From: Tubulanus polymorphus
Lineage: Eukaryota; Nemertea; Palaeonemertea; Tubulaniformes; Tubulanidae
NCBI RefSeq assembly: GCF_964204645.1
Contig: NC_134025.1
Location: forward strand, 6,577,001-6,641,000
Direction: 5' to 3'
DNA: 64,000 nucleotides
Shown: positions 39,901 to 53,118 of the stretch, piece by piece
Layout of the letters: the number at the start of each line of letters is the position of its first letter
Numbering within the stretch: the stretch's first letter is position 1
Notes under the pieces: model-generated
What the model was told of the DNA's origin: nothing
What the model saw: the letters and a program-made list of their open reading frames with translations, nothing else
Database searches by the model: none
Program-made: the position numbers and the translations under genes

Positions 39901-42900
39901 CTTCTGTGCATTGTTCTGCTAATTCACAAGAAGTAGACTTCTGAGGTATATTCCCCGTGGGAGCAGATGATCGTACATACCTCACCGTGGTGGTAAGCCG
40001 ACATTTCAGCGACTGAACCGGCTAATTGAGCAACTTTCACTTCTCGTTTATCATTTCTCTTCAAACACGTGTATAGAACTTTCCTTTGACCAGGCTTCAA
40101 ACCTTCAACATACAATCAGTGATTAACATTATCACGCATTGATAAAAACAGCAATCTCTTGATCATATCATATAAAGGACGTGATCGTTCGAGTAGTTGC
40201 ACGTACCATCAACCATGCATGGGATTGAACGCTCATTATCCAGGTTACTAAACAGAATTAACTCTCTATTCACGAACTCATTATACGTGATTTGTTTCGT
40301 TTGCTTGCCGTATAAATACACTTCTGGAAGACCGAGTTCATTCCTTCTCTTTCTCTCTTCCATCCAATTCGTTAACCACTGTTTCCGGTCATCTGCCTTC
40401 TTCTTGCTGAAAGCCTGAAATTGTGAAATCAACTCCTGTTTGAAGATGGGCTATTTCAGAAAAAGATCTTCCGATCGAGATCTCAGTAATCGTACCAGTT
40501 CGATGCAGCTGTCATCCTCAGGTCCGGTATATCGGAATTTGATTCGATGACGTTCCATGTTTGTGAAATACTCCTTCGCCTCTTTAGACGTAGAAGTACC
40601 CAAACCTGGAATAGGGTAAGAATATATTCTAAATTACACGATATGACGAAGGACGATGTCGTTTTGCATCGATAGGAAAAAGAAATAAAACCTTTGTAGT
40701 ACTTGATCTTGTATGAAAACCAGTTATCAGTTTCATCTTTCCATTCTTCAAATTCTGGCAAACTATAAAACGATCTTTCTTCTCTTCCTTTACTCGCCTG
40801 AATCAAACATATCAGTTCATATGATATTTCCATCAATTCAAATAACTAAGGAAATTTTAAAACAGGTGGATTTAGATCAATATACCTTCACGATGGGAGT
40901 GATGAATTCCTCTAAAAACGGCTGTTTAAGAAGACCGGGCCAGTTGTGATGTATGAAGTTGATCAGCAATCCTTTGATATGAGATCCGTCTTGATCCTGA
41001 TCAGTCATTATCATCAGTTTACCGTACCTGAGAGTTTTTAGAGATTCCGGTGAATCGTATTTGTGTTTGTATTGTAACCCAAGAATTTTAATGAGATTTG
41101 TTATTTCGGCGTTTTCCATGATCTGAAATAGAACATTGTACAGTTTTTCATTGCAATATTTTCCTTTCAGCGCATCGGTGTGTAAAGCGGTGATAGACTT
41201 AGCTAGTAAACTGTACCACAGTGTATCAATATTATCTAGTGAAAGATGGCAGTGTCTGTCAAACACAGTAAAATATTAGTGACTAGCAACACACCACAGA
41301 GCAGTGTAGGTGCATTATAGCGGTATGCCTGTTATTCAACACACTGGGATGATATTTCTTAAGATTTTCAAAATATCTCCAGGACTTCAGGGTACTAATT
41401 AATTAGTCAGCAGTGAAAAGGTGAATCAAACAGAGGATTCTACTAACCTGTTTATGCGTGGCGTCTCGGACGTTGAGAACTTTTCCCTTCAACGGGAACA
41501 CACCGTAGCGATCCCGCCCAATAACACTCAATCCAGCTACAGCTAACGTTTTAGCCGAGTCTCCTTCAGTAAGAATCAACGTACAGGCAGTAGAGTTCTT
41601 TGTACCGGCGTCATTAGCATCATCTAGTTTAGGCACGCCTTTCAGTTTGGAATGTTTAGAACTTGATAGCTTTTTGTTCATCTGAGCCTGAGCTTTGAAC
41701 CTCATCCACTGCATAATACTCTCAACAATTCCACATTTGTTGGCCTACGACAGAAAATCATAAACTACGGTATCATCAAGATTCGCCTTATCTTACTTTG
41801 CAATAAGGACTTAAATGTGTAAGTTAAATGTAGCTAAATGAATATGGAAAATAATGGTTATACTTACAGCATTTATGAATTTATCACTCAGAGCACACTT
41901 TGAGCCAAAACTTTTAGCTTGAAGTGTCATGTTTTCTTTGGTTTGCGAATCGAATGTTGGATTCTCAATCAAACAGTTCACAAAAACCCACATGTGGCTC
42001 TTAACCTAAAATTCAATCAACATCAATTCCATCGCAATCGCATATATTTCGAACAATAAAAAAATCTGAATCAGTGGAATTTCTAACCTGGAATGGTTTT
42101 ATGTTTATGTTGCCTTTGCCTCCTTTTTTCTTGACAACTTCTATCAATTTCGTAACAACTTGATCCGCCACATAATCGACATGTCGTCCTCCCTACGAAC
42201 AATTCATAGACAGTTTAAAACGTCTTATCAGGATCGATGATGTCATTAATGGTAAAATGAGTAACTTGTTTGTCTTGCTTATGATGTTGATAAAATATTG
42301 TTCATACCTTAGTAGTTGCTATACTATTTACGAAGCTACATTGTTGAAAGCCTTTCTCGCTCATAGTGACTGCCACCTCCCAACGAGGGCTTACTTCTTC
42401 ATAAACAACCTTCAGCGGTTCATTATTTTCATCAACTTTATCTTTGACGAACAAATCGACGTAATCTTTGAAACCTTTAATCTGCAAGAGATGACACACA
42501 TTTCAGAACTATTGAAACGTAGTAACATCGATATGCTCACTTTGAAAATATTCCGAACGTACCGGTAGTTTCTTGCCATTCAAGAAGACCTTCACCCCTT
42601 TAGACGCAGCTGCTATATCGTAAGCTCTACGCGTGAATATATCGACAATGTCTCGATTTAACGTATCCATTTTAAACTTCGCTAGATCTGGATAAAACGT
42701 CACACAAGTGAAATCATCAGCTTTTGCATCATTAATCTTGGGTTCCGTAGTTTTTGTCATGTTCGTCGTCCAAGTCTGAAAATGAACCAAATCAATAGCA
42801 AGAGTAGAAACATACCAGGGTAGCGCCACTTTCCACCCATTTACAAATATCCCAATGAGTTTTCCCTAATATTTCTATGTGATTACATAAAATTCCCTGA

Positions 42901-44275
42901 ATGAATCAGAGAAATCTCTAGGTTAAAAAATGTTACAATTCATTCATTTTTCAGTGAATCATGTTCTGATTAAGAAACACGCGGTAAATACAATTATCCG
43001 AATTCCTGAGATTTCCAGGTCATTGGTAAAGTTTGTCAAATTCCCTAAGATTTCCCAGATTTTTTTCTAGATTTTCTGATTACTTGAGTTTTCCAGGTCC
43101 GAAAGTTAAGTATCAATCACCAGATTTAACTGCCTGTGAATATTTCTTAACGAAAGACACACATTCGGAACCTATATAGGAATTAATTTACCTGTTTAAA
43201 CGATTTATGATATTCTCCACTCGACGTTTCTACTATAAACTTAGTACTGAATATATTGCACAGTTTAGCTCCGAAGCCATTTCGCCCACCGGTTACTTTC
43301 TTCTGCGTGTCATCGTAGTTACTGGACGTTAACAGATGACCGAAGATCATCGATGGTACATACATATTCTCAGTTTTGTGCATAACTACTGGAATTCCTT
43401 TACCGTTGTTCCAGATTTTGATCTTACATTCATCGCTAAAAAGAAACAAACAACGCGCAAATTGTCAAATACCGTATAACATATATACATCAATACAATT
43501 TTCGTTATTTAAGAATAGAATGACTTCATAAATCTAAAATATTTTACTTACGGTACAATGTCGATTTTGATGCAGTTCATTTTCGGGTCGCGTTGCTTGT
43601 TATCCGCGGAATTTACTGAAATACCCGAAGAGCTCAATGAAATCTTGTATAAATAAGTAACTATTCACCCCACATTATCCGGTATATTCATGTCTACTCA
43701 CCTAAGATTTCATCAAAGATTTTGTAGAGACCAGGAACGAAGGTAACCTCTCTTTGCACCATTGTATTTGTTTCGGAATCCATTGTCCACATTGCCTGTA
43801 ATAGAATACAAAATTAGTCAAACAAGGTCCTTAATGTCGGTAGATGAATTGATACAAGTAAAATCATTTAGATAAGGAAAGTCGCGTTTTGCCCTACCTG
43901 TGTGACTGTCTCAACTGATCCTATGTATGAATCAGGACGCAACAAAATATGTTCCAATTGACTCTTCTTCTGATAAATTCTTTCCACAGATAAACGTTTC
44001 TTGCTTCCATCAGTGGCATGGACCACCTCAGAGTTCTCTTTTGTAGTCTTTTTGGCAAACATGCTCTGCAAATGTAGCAATACAAGGTACCATTGATTAA
44101 AATCAATCGATAATATTAAGGATCATTAATCCATCATGAAATCAATATAATTTTCCATTGATTTGATTTGAATCATGATAATATTCATTGTAGTGATCGA
44201 TTGATAATGATATGAAAAGAAAGCGAATTTTTAGGGTTCTACCGTGATCGATCCATCGCCGTTTGTGGATGCCAT
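33950..44275 (-). CDS. TOP2: DNA topoisomerase II (eukaryotic TOP2A/B type)
   Basis: ATP-driven type IIA enzyme that passes one DNA duplex through a double-strand break; nuclear. Start codon at 44275 in a short first exon (to 44243), stop at 33950-33952, with some three dozen small exons between. Landmarks in order along the minus strand: [35 protein letters not shown] ATPase blocks [11 protein letters not shown] (about 43400) and [16 protein letters not shown] (about 43275); [19 protein letters not shown] (about 41555) and [18 protein letters not shown] (about 41000); the winged-helix block [11 protein letters not shown] with catalytic Tyr codon at 39690-39692; [10 protein letters not shown] (about 39460); coiled-coil/gate region [16 protein letters not shown] (about 38310). 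The C-terminal domain consists of alternating Lys-rich and long Asp/Glu runs (35000-35350) and ends in [13 protein letters not shown], like the acidic end of TOP2A/B. All catalytic residues seen are intact. Invertebrates usually have one gene, so A versus B is not assigned. Confidence 0.96.
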
Positions 44276-45175
44276 TCTTTGTGAGACTAAAACCCACTGT
44301 GTGGGTACCGATCGCAAATTCACAAAACCGGGTTTTGAAAACAAGAAGTATGAGGAAAACTGTTTTAAGAAAGATATTTTGGCAACCCGGGCTTTCAGAG
44401 CTGCACTTCCGTTTGAGTTTATGTCGACCAATAAGAATGAAGCCGCGGGATTCGGATGAAAATGGATTTTTTTATCGGGTGACATCGCGACCTGTATGCA
44501 AGTTTTGGGGATAATTTTAGAATATTTAACTAACCAGCCACTCTTCATCCATTCTTATGTTTGTTGTTGCACGATTTAGTAATCTAAATGCATAATATTT
44601 ATCAAAACTGCAAAATTCGTCTACAGTTTCCGCGCTTGAATGGTTTACCGATTCCGTCCGGTGCTGCCCCCATAACCGGAGTCGGAGATGGAGCAATATT
44701 CAATGGAGCGTGGACAATTACTCAGATCTTGATCTGATCTTGAAATAAATCCGAAAAAAGAAAATTTGATATTTTGATGTATTTTACATAATTTTAAGTC
44801 CATATAATTCTGGGAATGAGTAATTCCAATAATTGAATAGGTCCAGAAATAACTTTTGGAAAAAAGCCATTTTAAGACGCTTCTTTTTATTTAGTAGCTT
44901 TTCGCAAACTTTTCTTTGCAGCACATTCAACTATTGCGATGAATTACCGATTTGGTAATTATTTTTGATTGACAGCTGATAATTGATAAATCGATTGTCA
45001 ATTACTCGATCGTTTATTGTCACGTGATTTATGGGTGCAATATGGCGGAGAAAAGATTAACGGGAAAAAACTGCGCAAGAAAAACCAACGTATTTCCAAG
45101 ATGAGAACTCCTACTCGCGCGTTAAGTATCAGAAAATAATTGTGATGTGGGTCGATGAATTGAAAGACCGAATAC
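44276..45175. promoter_or_regulatory. shared promoter region of TOP2 (minus) and PKDCC (plus)
   Basis: The two start codons are 900 bp apart and face away from each other. A CCAAT box on the plus strand at about 44429-44433 is an inverted CCAAT (ATTGG) relative to TOP2, the arrangement known for vertebrate TOP2A promoters. Closer to PKDCC there are a CACGTG E-box at about 45021 and an AATATGGCGGA YY1-like word at about 45040. Site functions are inferred from motif matches only. Confidence 0.4.
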
Positions 45176-48100
45176 ATGGCTCAAATGAGGCGATCTTCTA
45201 CTATTCCTCGCCTATCGTTAATACTCTATTGGTTATGCGCTGTTTCTGCCTGCGTTTTTATATGCGGTAATGTTTTGTTGTTGTCGCCGGCGTTTAAACC
45301 CGGGGATGCGTCATTAGACCCTGCGTTAGTTAATATAAACGATGGCAACTTATATCATCGACTCCGTCGATTGATGGACATATCGGCCGATCAGCTGCAC
45401 CCGAATTTTAGTCTTTCAACGGTTCCGACCGGAGGAGCGAATTTGCTGCCTCGAATGCTCGACTGCGACGATTTGAAGGATATACGAAATCGAACATTTG
45501 TCGCATCTGGATGGACGAAAGCCGTTTATAAAGCTAAATACAATGGACACGATGTAGCGGTCAAACTGGTCGATGTCAGCGGACATGATATGTTGACTTG
45601 TATGCAAAATGGAAAAATAGCGTATTTCGAATGCTACGCGAGAGCAGCCCAAAAGATTATCAAAGAGATTTTGCTTCTGCAAGGACTTGCTCACAGAAAT
45701 GTTCTTCAGGTACATAGTGTAGTAAAATATAGTGGAAATGATCTGGACCTAGAACTTAGGCTTTCTAGTACAGTCAAGTGATTTGGGATTTTAGTGGTAT
45801 ATTATAACTTTTGACTTGTTCCTAGATGATACAGATGATCCAATCTAGAAAAACTAGAAAAAATGTGCAGTCATGCATGGTGACAGTGACCTGTTTAATC
45901 ATCTACCGAGAAAATAAACATGCTATTATCCTAATGTCTTAGGTCATACAAGATTTTAACTAAAAATTGATTATCCAAAAATTGAAAAAAACAGATTAGT
46001 AACCAATGTATCCTTTTCTGCAATACACTGAAGTGGAATATACTTAAAACATTTGGCTAGTTTAAGAGACCCACATTCAACTGATACAGATTAATTTGAA
46101 GTTTGGGAATATTTGATACAAAAACTGTGAAATTATCTTTCATTTCAGGTTTATGGATTTTGTGTGCCCAATGGTTTGCAAGATGGGGTTGCTGAACATC
46201 CTGTGGCAATGGTTTCGGAACTGGGTGAATCTGTCGATATAATAAAACTGCTACAACTTTCCTGGGAAGACCGACTCAGAGTAAGTTTGTCCATTGTTTG
46301 GTTTATAGAATGGTCCCAGTAGGGATCTACAGTTACAGGATAGCTTTCCACGGATATACTGCAGCGTCCTGTAACTTGCTCAGGTTTCGTGCAACATAAG
46401 TCGTTTGTTGGGGATTGAATTCTGGCAATATTGACCGGCGAAATTCCAAAATATCATGTCATGCTCATAATTACATCTGGTCCTTATGTTAAAAAAAGTA
46501 GTTTTACCGCTATTAAAACCTTCAGTAGATATAAAAAACAAATGTTGTTGAATTTGATTGCGCATTGACTCCATCCACTCTACTTGTCAATCAGCCGGGT
46601 ATGATGAGAAATGTATCATCATTCATGCCTCTGAATAAATGAAATCAGGTCAAACCATCTATGACTTGGCCTTCCTATGAAAAATCTCTTATATAATCCT
46701 TTTCTTTCTTATTTTTGTATTTCATCGATATTTTGGAGTACATACCTCATTGGTATTAAAATTGACCATAAAAATTGTGTAGTGTGAATAAACGATATCA
46801 ATTTTAAATTGGCTTTACACACTGGTTCAGATTTAAGATTCCTCCAAAAATGCCTCTTACTGAATCTTGAATCAGAAAAGAAGTCAATGGGAAAAGCTTT
46901 CTGATAAAAACTGAAAATATTTGATAGATAAGAAAAATGATTGGTCATGTTTGTAAGATCAATTGTATTTGTTCTATTACACAGGTGTGTATGGGATTAA
47001 CGAAGTTGATTCACTATTTGTCACATTCCCCGTACGGTTCCCTTTCTATGAATGATTTTCGAAGACAGCAATTTATCCTTGCTAAGGATGGAGAAATCAA
47101 ACTCACCGATCTCGACGATATCGGATTCGAAGAGCCTCGATGTGAAACTAACTACGACTGTCAAACACACTTTTCATCGGCTAATTTTACTCTCAGGTAA
47201 GGGCTACCAGTCGCTGTCCCAAATCTAAACTATGATTGATTACTGATTAGAATAGATCATATGGCATATCAAGCTGTCTTCTAATTCTGATTAAAGAAAA
47301 GTTCTTGTTTTCTCCACACTTGGAAGGTTTCTAGAAATAACTATGAGTTAGATAAGTTAAATGTGGCAACTGAATACATGTGTCCTGAGTGAAACCTGCC
47401 AGGTTTTTACCATCAGCCAAGCACCTGCTGGCCAGACAGGCAGACAGAGATTTATTACTCAGACCTTGGAGGTGGAATAGATCTACCTGCTCATGCATAC
47501 TTTCAGCTGTTGCGTTGCAGAGTTTCACTGTGAATCGAATTCTGTGATATGAATTACAAACCCATTTATTCTTCTATCCTGTAGGGTTCCCTGTGTTGAC
47601 AACCGTTGTCAAGGTTTCAATGAAAAGAAGAATATATTCAATGCGGCTCGTCATTTCACGACGTTTCTCCTACCGCATGGAGCTCCTAGAATACTGCGCC
47701 CGATGACCGATGACATAGTGAACAGTTACAGCAATGTTACTGTGGATTCGGCTGTGTTATTAGCTAAGATGGAAAATATTGTTCGTTTGTATCAGAAAGG
47801 ATGGCATCTGAATAAGTCCAAACTCTACAGAAGTAAAACTGGTAAGTTGTTATCATGGAATCTGTGCTTATTCTGCATTCCACTTTGTAAATTATACGCC
47901 TTATATTTTGTACATAATATCATCTTTGGTTTAATTTGTAGAATATGTAAAGTTTGAGAAAAGTGATTTCCCGGGTTTGTTCGATTATCGCTGTCGATTT
48001 TCTCTCTCTGGCAACGGTTGTACAGTATCAGTGTTCGATCAAAGAGAAGCTGAAGATATCTGCAACCTTGACAACAACTGTCAGGGCTTTGTCGTTTCAT

Positions 48101-48357
48101 CAAAGAAAACATGGACAGGTAAATTTCATTATGCTTTTATTTACACTCAAATTCTGTCCAACTAATATGCAAAGAACATCCAACAATTTAGATTAGTTTT
48201 CTTTCTCATGTTGTTTTAAGATATTAATCAACCCATGATTTTATTTCTAGGCCGTAAAATTATCCATTTGAAAAATGGTGCTGGAAGAATATCAAAAGAT
48301 GCTAGTTTGACTTTGTTTTTGAAGCCGGGGATTAAAGTTCGACGACACAGCCGATGA
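45176..48357 (+). CDS. PKDCC: extracellular tyrosine-protein kinase PKDCC/VLK-like
   Basis: Secretory-pathway kinase that phosphorylates secreted and luminal proteins on tyrosine in vertebrates. Six exons: 45176-45709, 46149-46280, 46985-47196, 47585-47841, 47942-48118 and 48251-48357; 472 codons plus stop. Residues 12-37 form a hydrophobic signal anchor (LSLILYWLCAVSACVFICG). The kinase core starts at SGWTKAVYKAKYNGHDVAVKLVDVSGHD (glycine-loop equivalent and VAVK lysine), then KEILLLQGLAHRNVLQVYGFC, ELGESVDIIKLLQLSWEDRLRVC, the catalytic-loop segment MNDFRRQQFILAKDGEIKL and the metal-binding TDLDD. The Cys-containing tail (C-ETNYDC, FNEKKNIFNAARHF, LPHGAP, DICNLDNNCQGFVV, KTWTGR) matches PKDCC through to the C terminus. 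No residue expected for catalysis is missing by eye. Potential N-glycosylation sites (NRT, NFT, NVT) fit a luminal protein. Confidence 0.95.
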
Positions 48358-51042
48358 ATTTAATGCTGATATTGGATCTTCCCTTAAGCACCGGACACTT
48401 GCCAGCAAATATTCGCCCGACTGAATTTGGCTAGTCTGTCCAGTATTGCGTTTGCCTGATTAAAAAATGTGAGAAATCTTCAGGAAATATTGCAAAAGTC
48501 ACAAATTAAGTCATGGCAATAAATCCAAAGACTGGATTTTTAGGTCTAGATCTTAGTCTGGGCGCCGGTACTTGCTCTAGCTCTCCAAAGATGGTCTCTA
48601 AGAAGACCGGTTATAGATCTAAACCGTGGTTATGAATATTTGCAGCTAAAAGCAATAAACATGTCATAAGCAATAAGAAAATACTATATTAAATCAATGA
48701 CATTTGCATTTTTATAGAGTTTTAGAAATGTTTCTAGGGTTTTAACTATTTAAGCTGTATTGAAGCATTTTCATGACAATTACATGTATATGTATGTATG
48801 GGTATATCTATTGTAATGTAGTGGAGGGCTTCCTTTTCATCTGGGTAAAAACAGTTGAGTTATTTTTAAAGAATCCACCCAGGAAGACCTGTCCTATTGC
48901 TTGTGCCACATTTATGATTTCCTCGGGCGTTTTACATTAGTGGCTTCAACCTTCCATTCCTTAATTAATTAATTAATTTAAACAGGGTAATTGATATTAC
49001 TTTTATTTCAAAAAGAATATTGTTTGCTTCCAATTCCATTTTGGAGGAAACAGGGTAAAACATGTACTTCGTGACTCTTATTTACACTTTGTGGCGGGAA
49101 GTTTTCAAAAATTAAACATTGTTGACTGCTAACCCCAAGAAAATCTCAACAAGTTTTAGATGTTATTCTGACAGAAACGTGTTGCGGTTGAAAGGTGTTA
49201 CGATAAGTCATTGAGTGAAGAGTGATAAATTTTATGTGGCTTAAAAATAACTGACACAATTATTAATGTCTCCAATTAAATGAACAGGGTAAATAAGTAT
49301 ATACTGTGTCAGAACCAGATACACATTTGATACCATATTATCATTGATACTACAGGGTCTTGTTAATGTATAAATATATATAACCAAAACTGAATCATGG
49401 CTTACAGAACAAAGTAAATTCTGCATTCATATTTTTTGTACGTATTTTTTATTAATTTTTTTTTGTGGCAAAGAAACACGCATTCTGCAGGTTCTAGAAG
49501 TTTTGCCAATATATCTCACTATGATCAGTGTGTACTGTTCTTTTCTTAACTTTTCATATGCAAATTTGATTAACCCTTTCCATCGCGGACATTGTAGTTG
49601 CGTAACGAAAAAATGGTTACTTAAAGTCATGCCCCGCAAGAGCTGATAGATAACAACCTCTGATGAACTTTATTGCCTAGATATTGTGTAAATAGCAAAA
49701 CTCATTGTGTGCTAACTGTTCTTAACATGCTGATATATACATGTACTATAGGATTTACGATTTGTTGATAGTTTACTATTTTACTTATTGATGGCGAAGG
49801 CAGTAGTGCTTCGTGGACCAAGTGGCTTGTAGGTTTTTACGATTTTCAAATCAACAATAGATTCAACTGTTGTTATTGTTAGGTGTATTTTTTCTATGCA
49901 CTTTATAGATCAGGGTAACTTTTTAATTGTGTTCCAAGCTTCCTGTGTAACAATTTTTTGAATACTGCGATATGGCTTACATGGATAACCTAAAGAATTT
50001 CGATTTGTGAGATTCAAGTGAAATTTTGTAGATTTTCTCACAACTGACATGTTTTAGTCAGCAAATGGGGATATCGATTTTGATCAAATTGAGACACTAA
50101 TTACAGTCCACAAAAATATCCACAGAATACACATTAAAAACCAGATGATCCAATTTCATTGTATTCCAAATTATTTCTCGTGAATGATAAATTGAACTTT
50201 GACGACTGTGAACTTGATGGAACTGCAGGATTCAACTATAATCATTCAAATTTGATGCTACTATTGTTTCATTGACTTCATGTATTATTTTTCTTTAAGA
50301 GATCTGAAGGTTATTTAAACTTCTTGTATATATTACGAACAATGTGCTGCCTAATTATAAATACCTTTTTAAAAGTTGTGGTAAAAATATAGTTATTTTA
50401 ACTCTTTTATTTAAAATAAAATACATGAAATATGAATAGGAAATGCATTGTTGTTGTTAGTTTAAAGGCATGAATTATTCTAGAGGACATCATTGATTAG
50501 ATAAATACCCAGTCTAATTCTCATGTTCATTGCCGCATTCATTCTTCCCAGCTGCTTTTAACTACAAGTTATCTTTTTTTATCAGATTTATTTCAAAATT
50601 GTTGCCCTAGAACCTCCATGGAAATCCTGCAGCTGTATTTGAAAATGGAATTTTATACCCGCTGTGTTTACTATTGTAGGTTAAACCAGTTGTAGAACAG
50701 AATTCTCAAAAGGAAAGAACTTTGGAGCACATCTTCAGGGTGCCTCAGTACACTAAGTGCAGCCACTGTGTTCAAGTTTGGGGATCTTTCATAGAATGAG
50801 GCATCTCATCAAGTAAAGCATCATGGTGTAACTCATTACAAATGGTGTTGCTGGCAGTCACGCGAGAGCTGTGATAGGTCAAAGCTTTAAGCATTTGTAA
50901 CATTTTTCCATATCACTGTATCATATTTAGCTGCTAGAACCCGACAAAAGCAATTGAATGCTAAATTACCATATTTTTTTTATTTTACAAAATATTAAAT
51001 GCACTGATTTTCTTTCCATTACATCAAAGTCATCAAAACTTT
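48358..51042. other. convergent 3' region between PKDCC and NUP43
   Basis: AT-rich sequence with no supported gene. It should hold the 3' UTRs of both neighbours; AATAAA words occur repeatedly (for example near 48648 and 50405). Frames at 49241-49639 (minus) are short and compositionally random. An ATTA-repeat (TTAATTAATTAATTAATTTAA) lies at about 48960. I see no mobile element. Confidence 0.45.
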
Positions 51043-53118
51043 TTATCTTATTGCCATATTATGGACAGTGAAGATTGCCTCTCCATCCGATCCACATAGT
51101 AATGTATTGGCTGTGATATCTATTGTGTTTATAGACATAGTGTTCCCGGGAATTACATCAGTAATTTCAACTCTATGTTTCGAAGCGTCCGATCCCAACC
51201 ATGGGTTAGCACTGGCGGTAGTAGATGGTTCTTCAGTTGAAGTAGCATTACGCGATGTAAATATGGAACCTGTGAATTTCAAAATATGCACCGTAAGATT
51301 CACTTATGATCAAAATAATAGAGTTGCCATCTGATGATGGAGCTGATTAGGCTTTATGCTAGTTATAGTTGAATAGAAATGTAGTACATGTACCTCCATA
51401 CTGTGATTTGTTATTATTGACAGCTGTTCCATCCCAGTGCCATACTGTACCATCTTCAGAGCACGTAAACAGATTGTCTGGACTTGTCGGATGAAAACGA
51501 ACTTCCCACACTGAAACATCATACAAAACAGTTTTGGAAACTTTGTAAACCGAATCTATGGAAGAAAGTCTAATCAAATCTTACTCGTTGAGGAATGAGC
51601 ATCCATCAGGGTGACAGGGAATTTATCTTGCCTCATATCCCATATACATAATCCACCATCCATAGCTCCTGTTGCGACTACATGCGGTTGAGTTGGGTGT
51701 TTATCTACGCAGTGTAGAGGAACCCTCTCTCCAGTCCTATAAAATAAAGCTATATTTGCTTAAAAACATCTCGTTAACATCTCGCGGCTATTATTTTCAG
51801 ACACCAAATAAACTTACATCAGAAAAATTCTGGTGGGTTCATCTTTATTCTGGCGTATATCCCAAACTTTCAACTGTCCAATAGAGTTCACTGTCACTAC
51901 TTCATTTTGTTTGAGAAATGTGGCTGCATTCTGTGTACAACCATCGGCCTTTTCTATAAATATGAATTGAAACATTAATCGTTCAACTCATTCGTTGTGC
52001 TACCAGTGACCGGTATATACACACCTATAATCCTAGCAGGTACTTTACAATTGATATCTATAATGTTCAATCTTCCATCCTCTCCACAAGTTACTATCGT
52101 ATTATCACCCTTCGTTGCTAAACATGTACATGGACATACATTGTTGCCATAATGATAGTGAATTCTATCCCAAGATTGTTGACAAGAAATCGCCTACAAG
52201 AAAACCAATGTGTAAAAATAAACAGAATTGGAATCTAAGAATCTTGTCTTCATGGCTTGTGGGGATGTGTTTGGCTCACAACCGAGAGGGTGGGTGTGGA
52301 TAATAGGCCTACTCGTCTTACAAGGGTTTGTAAGTGATAGATAGATAGATAGGTAAAATGTCTGAATAATAGAACTTACTTGCGGATTTGTATTGTGTTT
52401 AAACAGATGAAGTGATCCAGTTGATGAGGAGGTAACAATAAGTTCAGCATTCAAATACTAGAATATAGATTGTTAATCCAGAAATCATTGATAATTTCGA
52501 TAATATAGCTTCATATAAATAGATGCTTTGACTTACAGCTAGATCCATAATATCACCATCGTGTATAGCGTTGCACAGTAATTGTGGTTCATTTTCGGGT
52601 ATATCCGTTTTTAATCCTTGATTAGCCATCCATGTTCTGTATCCATCAGTGTTAGTCGTCCAAACACTGACTTGATTTCGCTATATACAAGAATAATGAA
52701 AAATTTCAATGGCTAAAACCTGTTACCACAGTGCCCCCTCTAGTATTATTGTATTTCCAGTGCCTAGCTGTTGTTTCCAAACGCAGATTGTTCTACTAGT
52801 AGAGTCTAACATAACACTAGAGAACTGTTGCCGTTGGAAGAGAGGGTTACCTACGGGTCTTCCCTATTACCGAGATGACGTAATTTACCGAGATCTCGGT
52901 TCATCTCGGTAAAATACGTCGTCATCTCGGTAAGGAGGACCGGGGTTACCTACTTACTACACTGTAACTTACGTTACAATGTGTTCAAACAAATTTACCT
53001 TGTCATCCCAGGATCCAGTGGTGAATGTATCTGACTGCTGGAAACTGTCATCAGTTGAAGATTTCCATCTTATTTTACTGATTTTTCGAGAAACAAATTT
53101 AGTTATTACTTCAGTCAT
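51043..53118 (-). CDS. NUP43: nucleoporin Nup43
   Basis: WD40 subunit of the Nup107-160 (Y) complex of the nuclear pore, also at kinetochores in mitosis. Eight exons, minus strand: 53118-52999, 52680-52537, 52457-52380, 52193-52025, 51953-51818, 51736-51585, 51510-51394 and 51269-51043. They give 380 codons plus stop, the same length as the human protein as I remember it. Diagnostic blocks: the start MTEVITKFVSRKISKIRW, TFTTGSWD, QLLCNAIHDGDIMDL, ELIVTSSSTGSLHLF, WDRIHYHYGNN, TIVTCGEDGRLN, VVTVNSIGQLKVWDIRQ, TGERVPLHCVDKHPTQPHVVATGAMDGGLCIWDMRQ, MWEVRFHPTSPDNLFTCSEDGTVWHWD, and the end region VEITDVIPGNTMSINTIDI. The propeller is complete. A short family-A MITE sits in intron 1 and does not touch coding sequence. 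Confidence 0.97.
52855..52942. mobile_element. MITE, family A, minimal palindromic copy with target duplication
   Basis: This 88-bp element consists of little more than two facing terminal repeats: GGGTCTTCCCTATTACCGAG at the left and the inverse (CTCGGTAAGGAGGACCG) at the right, with ACCGAGATGACGTAATTTAC words matching the 8000-8446 copy. It is flanked by a perfect 11-bp direct repeat GGGTTACCTAC at 52844-52854 and 52943-52953. It lies in NUP43 intron 1. Confidence 0.85.

Noticed and set aside
44090-44225. Inverted-repeat-like ATCGATAAT / TGAATCATGATAATATTCA stretch in TOP2 intron 1
   Set aside because: The complementarity is patchy and explained by low-complexity AT-rich sequence; no terminal repeats or flanking duplication were found.
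44231-44548. Longer N-terminal extension for TOP2 (open frame upstream of the chosen ATG)
   Set aside because: The upstream frame lacks an ATG in a good family context and overlaps the promoter region with the inverted CCAAT box; MASTNGDG followed by the spliced [13 protein letters not shown] is the normal start arrangement.
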